DNA from: Lepturacanthus savala
Lineage: Eukaryota > Chordata > Actinopteri > Scombriformes > Trichiuridae
Assembly: GCA_030544235.1 (NCBI GenBank)
Contig: CM060478.1
Coordinates: 26,343,227 to 26,407,226 of the forward strand
DNA: 64,000 bases
Direction: 5' to 3'
Numbering within the stretch: position 1 is the stretch's first letter; each line of letters begins with the position of its first letter. A program made the position numbers and the translations under genes. The notes beneath the pieces were generated by a model. That model was given only the letters and a program-made list of their open reading frames with translations, ran no database searches and was not told the DNA's origin. Shown here piece by piece: positions 54,840-64,000 of this stretch.

Positions 54840-55581
54840 TTAAATATACAACATGACATTATTTGATCAGAATTTTATATCTGCATTGCAATAACACAAG
54901 CTGGATTCATATTTATGATGCAGAGTGATTAATGTTGTATATTAAAGAGCCAATTTGTCATTTTTCCAGATTACAATGTATTAAAATGAATAAATCTGTG
55001 TTAAATATTCAGAGATTTTGCAGGTTTTAACCAGGTATTTTAGTTTTCTCAATTTTGGAGAATGGGATTTTGGTGTTTCCAGTATGTTACTGTTATCTTT
55101 AGTCTAGCAGTAGCGTGCAACCGCAATTAATTCCTTACACATTTTAATAAAATAGTTCTCATAATGAGGCACCACTGATGCTTTAGGCTAGCAGTTTCCC
55201 TCTGCTTATAGTGCTTATACAGAGCTGCTCTAAACATTTTACAGAACTACCTTTGTATTGAAAGCACAGAAAGTTAAATTTAATAAATAAATTATGCCTA
55301 AAAATGTGTTTTTTTTGTCTAATATAAAACGCAAATATAGTTCATACAAACTCAGCGTGATGGTCTGATGAAGATAAAGTGAAAATAAATAATAATATAT
55401 CCTTCAGTGATGTGCGTAAATCCAGTGTTGATTGTTTGATAAACACTGCAGGTCAAGTTATGATTGGAGAATGAGCTCAGAGATTCACCTCTGATTGGTT
55501 GGGGAGCATTTTAAATCCAGCTATGATTGATCAATCATGAGTTCAGCGCTGCAGGAAATATAACATTTGATCCATCTACTG

Positions 55582-55685
<104 letters not shown>

Positions 55686-56149
55686 GCTAACAAACCCACT
55701 TTATTGTTGGCTGTGTGTGTACCACACATACTCATACCTGACCATTTCCACAGTGACCATCTGGTAAAATCCAGGAAATGAGAGCTCTGTTCCTTTTTTT
55801 TCCACTGGAGAGGGCACAGCTCAGACCTACAGCAGTTTCCCAAGACATGAACATCTGATTTATGAACTTTCTTAGATTCAAACTGATCAAATACCCTGAC
55901 ATTAGCCATGAATACAATCATGCTCTCTTATGACGTCATTTCACAGTGAATTCTGGGTCTGGGTTTTTGATCAGTTTGGACCTTTGCTTGCAAAAGTCTT
56001 TTAAACCAACATGTTTCCTTTCCCTCAGTCTAAAGTTAGCACTCACACTGTCCATTAAAACACAGAGGACAGGGACACGTTGCCCCTTCACAAAAAAAAG
56101 GCATAAAACGCGATGACAGCACGTTTTAATAGATTCTATTTTCGTGACA

Positions 56150-56370
56150 GTGCCATGAAAAGTCGTAAGACCGGGTTGGAGTATCTCAGTGCATTGTTAG
56201 TACCCTCTTGGATACTTTACCATTTCCGTACAAGTTAACCTTCTTTACCATGGCTGATAAAGCAAAGGCTAGTGCTAGTGGCAAAGCATGTAAGGCAAAT
56301 GATGATAGTGGTAAGAAACACCAGGCAATCTCCATGGAAACAAAGGTTCCAAATTTAATATATAATGACT
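56150..56370 (+). mobile_element. Possible Tigger/pogo-type transposase N-terminus remnant
   Basis: From the ATG at 56250, the plus strand encodes MADKAKASASGKACK and GKKHQAISMETKV, resembling the start of Tigger/Jerky (CENPB-type helix-turn-helix) transposases, where K(R)KAISLETK is typical. Similarity stops after about 40 residues and no DDE domain follows. Confidence 0.45.
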
Positions 56371-57369
56371 TAAGAACAATTCAGCTTATGAAGAGCTTGC
56401 ACTGTCTGTATATGCTCACCTGTTGTACTTTACTTCATTTGTTTGACAGGGACAATGCAGTCAGACATACAAGCTTGCAGCTGATGTAATGAATATAGAG
56501 TTTATAGCTAGTGCTAATTCTCAACTCCAGTCCCCGGTTGGGCTCTTCCACAAGAGAATTCCACAACAAGACTATATAATTCAATAATCCAAATATTGAA
56601 TTATGAAACCTTGACTGACTCACAGCATTGCAGTAGACTATAAAAATACACATCAGTCGAAAAGACCATGCCATAAAATTCAATAATCCAATATTGTATT
56701 TATATGATACACAATGATTGCATCTCTTGCTTTGCTCACTCTTTCTAAACTCGCAAAAAAACAGCTGCCCAGATGGGTTGGAATATCTTTTTTATTTCAT
56801 CTAATGAGGTAGCAAATTTGATATGGATTCATGGTTTTCAATGTTCAGCAACTGAGTGCCAATGAGCACTTTCCCTGCATCTGTCCGCAATAAACCTCAG
56901 ACAGCACTAAAAAATAAATGGTGACAAATGTTGTAATATTATATTCTGTCATTTTCCTGCTGCTGCCTCACGAGAAGAAACACCCTTGGCTGCTTTTTAC
57001 TGTTTGGGGCATTTTTCGGAAGTGAAGGGTGCATCAGCCTGTTACACTCGACTGAAGTGATCGACTTGCGTGTCCCTTCATCTCCTTTGAGGATTCACCT
57101 TGTTACTTAATTTCTATAAACATAAGTATCTTTAGACAGTACAATGTCCTTATACATTACCTCTGTTTAATATAATTAGTGCAGTACCCTAAGAAAGTAT
57201 GTATTCCTATAGAAAAGTGGAAGCTTAACTAGATTTTTCATGTTTGGCTAAATGAGGGTGTGTTGGAGATGGACATATAATACATTGAGATAAGGAGAGA
57301 CTTACAATAGAAGAGAAAATACAGTTATTGTAAGAAAAAGGGTATGACTTATTAAAGTGCATATCTCAA

Positions 57370-57415
57370 TGGATGGATGGATGGATGATGGATGGATGGA
57401 TGGATGGATGGATGA
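57370..57415. repeat. (GGAT)n microsatellite
   Basis: About eleven GGAT units with one ATG interruption. Confidence 0.92.
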
Positions 57416-57779
57416 ATATACTGTACATGTTCACTTTTCCATTGATAAGACAGTTAGTGGCAAAGATTCCCATAGTTTGACATGCAGTCATATGATCGAC
57501 TTTGACAGGTTTAACTAAACTGATGCACCAGCTGGTTTGCAACACAAAACCATTTGAGAAGTCGCCCTTGTAAACTGTTTGGAAAAAGGGAGGCACAAAA
57601 AGATACTTGGCAGGTAATTGAACCATCTGTCAGTCACCGTCTGCTACAGGACCCTTCAACCAGTCAGATCATCATGGCCTCAATGTGGCCTGTGTGGATT
57701 ACTTTGATGCTCTGTAGGAGTTGAAACATCTACTTATGTTTTGATACTGCTGCTCCTGTGTTTTTATATGATCTAGCAA

Positions 57780-58440
57780 ACAGTATCCTACCTACTGGAA
57801 GTTAGCTCTGGACTCTGCTGATCCTCCTGGCTGTCATTGACACTCTGTGGGTGAGCAAGCTTTTCATCTGGTGTACTGTTGTCTGGGCTCTCCTGTTGTT
57901 CTGCCAACAATGATGACAGACCTGTGAGGATACACAGCTGCTGATCTTCTCTGGATCTGCTGCCATCTGGCCATGCCTCCACTGCTGCCGTCGGTACTGC
58001 ATCACCACCCAGACATCGCTGTCCCTCCTTGCTGGAGATGCATTCATTGTGGATCTTACAGGAACTTCATTCACGACAACTCCTCCACATCAATAAAATC
58101 CTTCTGGTCCACCCCTCACTGTCCTCTCACATACTCTGACAGGACTACATATAGCTGAGCAATAGCTAGCCTGGCTAGGTCAGGTGATGCTATACTGCTG
58201 ACAGCATCACCATTTAGAACTCCTCACTGACTGTAAGCCTCATTTGTTTTTGTTTAATAGAAACGTGGCAACAACCAAATGACTTCTCACTGCTCAATGA
58301 ATCCACACCGTCTGAATTTGTTTACATCTGTCATCCCCGTGGCAACAGTCACTCATCATCTGCACCTTGGTTTACCCCTGAACTCTGGTCAATAAAAACA
58401 AAAGAACTTAAAGTGGAACGGCTTTTGTATAGTGCCTTTC
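57780..58440 (+). mobile_element. CR1/Rex1-type LINE, endonuclease-end remnant
   Basis: Plus-strand translation shows ETWQQPNDFSLLNESTPSEF and VYICHPRGN (AP-endonuclease start, usually preceded by LT) at about 58260-58345, then after a deletion SAPWFTPELWSIKTKELKVERLLYS (split here as SAPWFTPELW and SIKTKELKVERLL) at about 58355-58425. Stops and frame changes make it inactive. Confidence 0.6.
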
Positions 58441-58544
58441 TAGTCCTTTTGACCACTCAAAGTTACATTTAATTCAATTTTGATGTTATAATTTTTTTTT
58501 TTCTAATATAGATTAAATAAAAAATAGAACAATAGAAAAATAAA

Positions 58545-58752
58545 AATAGATTTGTTGCCATAAAATTCCTAGCACATACAACCTAATGGAGTCCCATTGA
58601 CTTACATAGCATGAAACTATCCTGAGACTATGTTTACAACATTTTCTGACATAATTCTAATATATCTATTATTTAGGCCATATTATTTAGGTAATTAGAA
58701 CATTCAACACAGTTTTTACCATGTCTAAGTAATATTTCATGCAATAAGAGGG
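58545..58752 (-). mobile_element. piggyBac-like MITE family PB1, inverted copy 9, partial
   Basis: CCATTGACTTACATAGCATGAAACTATCCTGAG ... ACCATGTCTAAGTAATATTTCATGCAATAAGAGGG then TTCA. The other half is missing. Confidence 0.68.
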
Positions 58753-59331
58753 TTCAATAAACATGAAAAATATACTTAAGCTCCACTTTTCTATATGAAT
58801 ACATATTTCCTATGGGCCCTGCAATAGCACTGTAAAACATAGACTATTAAAAGAAAGTGTTTCAAAATTCAGAGATTTGTCAGTTTGTCTTGTATAAACC
58901 TCACCCTAAAATAACTGGAAACAGGAACAGTCTGTTAATAAAAGACAAAATAGTCATATGTCTGGAGATGATTTCAGAGAGACCCGCTCCCTCTTGAATT
59001 ACAAATCTGTGATGTGGTTCTCCCTCTGACCCATCTCGCCTCACACTCTCACAGTCTGAGTCACTTCTTTGTCTTTATGTGTGACTCCCTGAGTGGCTCT
59101 TGGCCTTTTTGCTCATCCCTCTCCCTCCTCCCAACTTCCCTCCTCCCTACCTCCTCCTCAGACGTGCTGTGCAGGGGATATGATGGGCAAGAAAAGGGTG
59201 GAGGAAAAGACCAAGGAGATGATGAAAATAGAGAAGATGAGAGGAAGAGTTGATGTTTAATCATGTTAAAACAAGTCTAGCTCACCCATAAATGTGCAGC
59301 CTGTTCACCTCTGCATGCACACACACACACG

Positions 59332-59372
<41 letters not shown>

Positions 59373-60439
59373 GGATCATAGATGTTGCAAATTGCAGTGT
59401 TGTAAACAGACAATATTTCCTTTTTTTCAATGAGCTTTTCATTTACATCCTCTGTCCCTTTTATATTAACTTAGTGTGTTTTCTATTCTCAATTTGTCTT
59501 TTTGACAGAAAAAACTAACAAAAAACAATAAATATTTAAATTATTCATCTATCTATAATCTATATCCATCTATTTATTTTACAATTTTTCCGCATACTTT
59601 ACATCAAACTGAAATCTTCATCCAATTGTTAGTTAATGCCAAAGTTATATTATCAGTGCAGTTTTTCAAAAAGTTTCCAGTTTTTTGGTCTTATCTTTTT
59701 TTATAGTGGGCCAAAATGATGTTTATTGGCAGAAAATCTCAAATAACCTAATTACCAGGTTTTCAGAACTTGAATGCACTATTTTAAACCACAGTATTAC
59801 ATAAACAACAACAGTTTCTGATTTTATATGCTACATCCTTTTAAGGATATCTCAAGTCTCTGGAACTGAATTCTCACATCATACTGATTTAAAACTAAAA
59901 CTCATGTTGCACAGACAGAAAGAAAATGCGTTCATTAACCTTTAGAAAATCAAAACTAAACTTTTGTGGAAAATATTATGAAATTATTATGGTACTTTGG
60001 CCCATCAACATTTCTATCAATTGTGTGTTCAAATTATTTGATTTAACTCTTTATATCAAACATGTATATGAGCACTGAGCAGTTGATTACACCTACAAAA
60101 GACAAAAACACCAAATTAGCCTTTCATGGTTACCATACAGTAATCAGCAGAAGAAAATAATAAATAAAAAACATAAAAATAAAATAAACAAATAAGAAAA
60201 AATATGAACATTTTTCTATCATTTTTTTCTTTTCTATTTTTCTTTCTTTTTCCATCTTCTCCCATTAACTAACTAACTAACTAACTAGTAATAATATAAA
60301 AACTATAGTATCTTTCTACTAAGTATTAATAGTAATAAATAAAATAAAAATCATGTTTGAAAAGGAGTCGGAAGAAGTGAAATACTGAAAACAAATTCCT
60401 ACTCCACTCCTATTCTGTTATAATAATATATACAATACA
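58753..60439. repeat. No gene seen; (AC)n 59321-59367
   Basis: AT-rich intergenic DNA. A pyrimidine-rich patch at 59100-59160 carries no exon. Confidence 0.55.
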
Positions 60440-60712
60440 ACTTTTTGGTAAATCACTTGGAGCAATAACACAGCAATACCAAATGTGCCTTTTCCATGTA
60501 TATTTATGATTAATAATGATTGTTTCGTATTATTTTGTATTGGAATTATGTGATAAAATATAATTTCCTCACCCACCATAGAAACCATAAACTAATTAAA
60601 TCACCTGTTACTAGTCAACCACTGTTATGTCAACAGTTTCTAGTCATTGGCTCTAATTTCCAGAGGGGCTGGGACCCCCAAACCTAAAACCTTTACCTGA
60701 TACCACCCAACA
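60440..60712 (+). mobile_element. MITE family M-A, copy with lost left end
   Basis: TTTTTGGTAAATCACTTGGAGC ... GAAACCATAAACTAATTAAATC ... CTCTAATTTCCAGAGGGGCT ... TTTACCTGATACCACCC. It directly abuts the CATC/CAGC array. Confidence 0.7.
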
Positions 60713-60714
60713 TA

Positions 60715-60799
60715 TCCATCCTTTCATCCGTCCATCCGTCCATCCGTCTATCCGTCTATCCGTTCATCCGTCCATCCGTCTATCCGTCTATCTGTTCAT

Positions 60800-60835
<36 letters not shown>

Positions 60836-60983
60836 CCATCCAGCCAGCCAACTATCCATCCGTCCATCCATCCATCCGTCCGTCCATCCATCCATCCATC
60901 CATCCATCCAGCTAGCCAGCCAGCCATCCATCCAGCTAGCCAGCCAGCCAGCCAGCCAGCCAGCTAGCCAGCCATCCATCCAT

Positions 60984-61034
<51 letters not shown>

Positions 61035-61072
61035 TCCATCCATCCAGCCAGCCAGCCAGCCAGCCAGCCAGC
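60715..61072. repeat. CATC/CGTC/CAGC tetranucleotide array, about 355 bp
   Basis: Starts as mixed (CATCCGTC)n, changes to (CATC)n and ends as (CAGC)n with CATC interruptions at 60986 and 61034, forming a higher-order pattern. The Trp-Leu-Ala-Gly open frame on the minus strand is the repeat read as protein and is not a gene. Confidence 0.95.
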
Positions 61073-61481
61073 ATGATGATACTGAACAGCAGAGCCAATA
61101 CATCCATTTCCAAATGACAGATTTAATGAAGTGAGGAGCAGGATGCAGCTTGGACTGACTGAGGGTACTGAAGTCAAAGGGAGCCAGCGTAAGTCAATAT
61201 CAGCACTGAAGGCATTAGCGGAGACATTTAACCTTCATTTCCCCCGCTCACTCTCTCTGTTTTTTATTATTCTTTCAGTCGTTCCAAGTCACCTCCCTCG
61301 ATCTCTCTATCTGCTCCTCTCCTTTAACCCGTTTCCCCTAGGGAGTGTCGCTGTTTCCTCCAGAAACTCCACTTCACTACAGATACCTTCCTCCTATTCA
61401 CTGTTTCCATCTATATCACCTCCTTCCTTTCATTTTATTTCTTTTCTTTTCCCCTGTTCTGTAGGTAATAGACAGATAGAT

Positions 61482-62293
61482 AAAAAGCTGTGATATAAAA
61501 TCTGTGTTTTTATAGTTAGGTGTAGAAAGTGGGCTTTTATTTTGACCATGACCAGGATATCCTGTTTGCTCATGGACATTTGACATGTGAGGATCATTGT
61601 CTCACAACATAAACTTGTCTTTTATTCAGAATTTTGAAAAATTTTCACCAAATAAAAAAATGAACATCTATGGTAAGTATGTATGGTAAGTAAACTTTAT
61701 TTATTTATTTTTACATTTAATTACATTTTGATGTTATAAGTTTTTTTGTCTTATATGCTATCAAATATTTCTTAGGACTGATTTGAATTAACATAAAAAG
61801 GCAGGAAAATCACAATGGAATTTTTATCATTTTGCTGTGAAAATTCAACATTTAGGCCTAGGACTAATTATAGAATATGTATGAAGCTCACAACTTATTC
61901 AACAATATTATTTATTTATTTATTTATTATAAGGAGGATTAGGACCAGGAAAAAAAAAGTCTGGTACAAGAAAGAAAAGTGAAAAAAAAGTCTAAGACAA
62001 AACCAAAAGAAAAACAGGCGCAAGAAGAAAAAAGTCTGGTAAATACAGTCCAGAATATGTGTTATATAAAGGGAAATGTGTGTTTCGGCTGTTTTTTTTG
62101 TCTCTCGCCTGCGCTTCAACATTTGAAACTCACTGACCTAGTGTATACAATCTAATGGGTCCCATTGACTTATATAACATGAAGCTATCCTGAGATTCCT
62201 TTTCTTACTGTTTTTTTAAAATATATTATTTAGGCTATTTTAACTAATGAACATTTTTCACCATCTCTAAGTAATATTTCATGCAATAGAGGG
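61482..62293 (-). mobile_element. piggyBac-like MITE family PB1, inverted copy 10, with inserted A-rich segment
   Basis: Right half at 61482-61660 (CTGTGATATAAAATCTGTG ... GACCAGGATATCCTGTTTG), left half 62140-62293 ending ATGCAATAGAGGG then TTAG. About 450 bp between them, including a GAAAAAAAAGTCT-rich stretch at 61945-62040, is not shared with other copies. Confidence 0.65.
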
Positions 62294-62504
62294 TTAGTTA
62301 TTTTCCTCATTCTGTCTTACACACACACACACACACACACATTCACTACCACCTGTGGTGTGTATTAATTGTCTATGGGCCCTGATGGGGGATTAGTGAG
62401 ATGGAACAGCTTTGGTATTTGGTGACCTGCCGGGCCGTGAAATCTCTCTGCATATGCACACGTCTCATATCCATCCCATTCCATTTAAATAAACAACCTT
62501 ACAC

Positions 62505-62800
62505 TGTGACTAGAGCGTGGACGGATGAAGACGGATCGGACGGACGGGGAGCGATAGTTGGAGGAGATAGAGAGTGAAATGCCGTTAAATGCAGTTTCCC
62601 TCCATCATTTCCATAAAGCATGGGAATGTGATGATTGATGGCTTGGTGGCGGGAAAGCGAGGCATCGCAGCGCGGCTCTGATAGATGGATAGATGATGTG
62701 TGCAGCGAGGGGGAACAGAAAGAGATTGCATTTTAGATCGGCCCTCATCGGATGCACGCGTGCAGGGCTGCTCCAATATGTAGATGTTTAGCCTTTATCT
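62505..62800. promoter_or_regulatory. CpG-dense, GC-rich patch; candidate promoter or conserved element
   Basis: About twenty CpG dinucleotides in 250 bp (for example GGACGGATGAAGACGGATCG, GGCGGGAAAGCGAGG, CACGCGTGCAG), against very few in the flanks. No protein frame is convincing. It lies about 14.6 kb upstream of bean1 exon 1 and could be a distal bean1 promoter or first non-coding exon, or a neighbour's regulatory element. Confidence 0.4.
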
Positions 62801-62883
62801 TTTGCAGGGATACGAGTGGGTGGAGCGAGCGCAGACACCCACTATCAAATGCTCACATGCCCTTAAAGTTATCACTTCTTAGA

Positions 62884-63593
62884 TAGGGTGATATCAGGTA
62901 ACCTGGGCCACTTTTTGGTAAATCACTTGGGACAATAACACAATACCAAATATGCCTTTTCCATGTATAATTATGACTGATAATGACTGTTTCTGATCAT
63001 TTTGTGGTGGAATTATGTAATAAAATATAATTATTTACTTCTTTTTCCTTCTTTTTTGAAGCGAAGCACTTTTTCAATGAAGATAACTTTAAACTAATCA
63101 GAAATATACTCTATACATTGTTAATGTGGTAAATAACTATTCTAGCAGCAAATGTCTGGTTTTTGGTGGATTTAAACTGTTGACATAACTGTGGTTGACT
63201 AATAACAGGTGATTTGATTAGTTTATGGTTTCTATAGTGATGAGACAATACAATAAATTTAAAGCTGAACTAAACCAGAAATGTTCATGGTAAGTAGCCT
63301 GGTATGATAAATCTAACTGAACTATTGTAAGGATGATACATCTATTAAAAAAAACATGCACAAGAATAACTATGTATATCTAATCAATTTTGATTTAACG
63401 TTAAAAATAATTATGAATTAATTTTGAATTTGACTTTCCCTTTGTCATTTGATTGGCCCTAAAAAATTATATTTTATCATGTAATTCCAACACAAACAGT
63501 CATTATTGATCATAATTATACATGGAAAAGGATATTTGGTACTTTGTTATTGTCCCAAGCAATTTACCAAAAAGTGGTTAATTTACCTGAAAA
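62884..63593. mobile_element. MITE family M-A in inverted (foldback) arrangement
   Basis: 62884-63035 is the left end in plus orientation (GATAGGGTGATATCAGG ... GTGGAATTATGTAATAAAATA). 63165-63330 is the interior in minus orientation, and 63462-63593 is the left end again, inverted (TATTTTATCATGTAATTCC ... AGTGGTTAATTTACCTG). The whole block can fold on itself. Confidence 0.65.
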
Positions 63594-63930
63594 AGATCAT
63601 GGTTTGGGTTTAAAATGATCAATGTGTGATATGATAGGAGAAACTTTTGATAAAATGTCCGGTTGAATGCCAATAAAATGTCCAACATGATTGTACAAAA
63701 TGTCCTAAGAACGTCCACCCAAGAATCCTCCTGCTGCCAAAAAAGTGAAACCTAAGAAGTGTCTGAATTACATCACCATGTCTGAAACACAATCCTGGTT
63801 TATAGGAACATACAGTGTCAAAGTTTCCCCCTGGAGACTCGGTTGATGTTGCTGCTGGTGGTCAGTGACAATCAGAGTAGAGTAGAGTCAGACATGTGTT
63901 AGTTTTAGGACATATCCAAGTGGCCTGGGT

Positions 63931-64000
63931 CATTCATTCATTCATCTTCTATACCTGCTTATTCCTCATTAGGGTCACATGGTCTGTTGGAGCCAATCCC
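63931..64000 (-). mobile_element. SINE, inverted copy running off the window end
   Basis: (ATTC)n tail followed by TATACCTGCTTATTCCTCATTAGGGTCAC, the inverted 3' end of the DANA/Mermaid-like SINE. Confidence 0.7.

Noticed and set aside
60788..61177. 129-codon Trp-Leu-Ala-Gly repeat frame
   Set aside because: It is the CAGC/CATC array read in one frame; the tetranucleotide unit keeps frames open without selection.

Overview
This is an AT-rich, intron- and transposon-rich vertebrate window, most likely from a spiny-rayed teleost. The evidence is the GT-AG splice structure, very dense microsatellites, many fish-type repeats (DANA/Mermaid-like tRNA SINEs, CR1/Rex1-like and R2/R4-like LINEs, hAT and piggyBac-like MITEs) and one clearly recognisable vertebrate gene, bean1. 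All supported genes are on the minus strand. No bacterial-type genes, CRISPR arrays, rRNA or convincing tRNA genes are visible.

Layout. (1) 1.98-2.54 kb: a CpG-rich promoter and the first coding exon of an unidentified signal-anchor protein that continues leftwards out of the window; a perfect GTCACGTGAC palindrome and a CTCF-like motif lie upstream of it. (2) 4.3-5.8 kb: a compact, complete, TATA-driven gene for a 63-residue, extremely acidic secreted peptide, with four exons of which the first is non-coding. I do not recognise its family. (3) 17.1-47.9 kb: bean1, the NEDD4-binding PPxY membrane protein, rebuilt here from four exons with consistent phases (249 codons) and introns of about 13.9, 1.5 and 14.7 kb. 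(4) 48-64 kb: upstream of bean1, a repeat-dominated intergenic region with a CpG-dense patch near 62.5-62.8 kb that could be a distal promoter or a conserved element.

The rest is mainly mobile-element debris. At least three families end in CCC...GGG next to TTAA (piggyBac-like MITEs). One family (TIR CCCTCTATTGCAT) has about ten copies, one of which carries a nested 839-bp hAT element with a perfect 8-bp target duplication. Another family (TIR starting GGGTGATATCAGG) has about six copies. Four further hAT-like non-autonomous elements, four SINE copies with several fragments, and five LINE remnants with disabled reverse transcriptase were found. Simple repeats include (ATCT)n, (AC)n, (AT)n, a run of 32 C, and a 350-bp CATC/CAGC array.

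I found no operon-like or defence-type novel system. The most original items are the small acidic secreted-peptide gene, the full bean1 model with a PPxY motif built across a splice junction and a MITE 34 nt from the exon-1 donor, and the nested or hairpin transposon structures.
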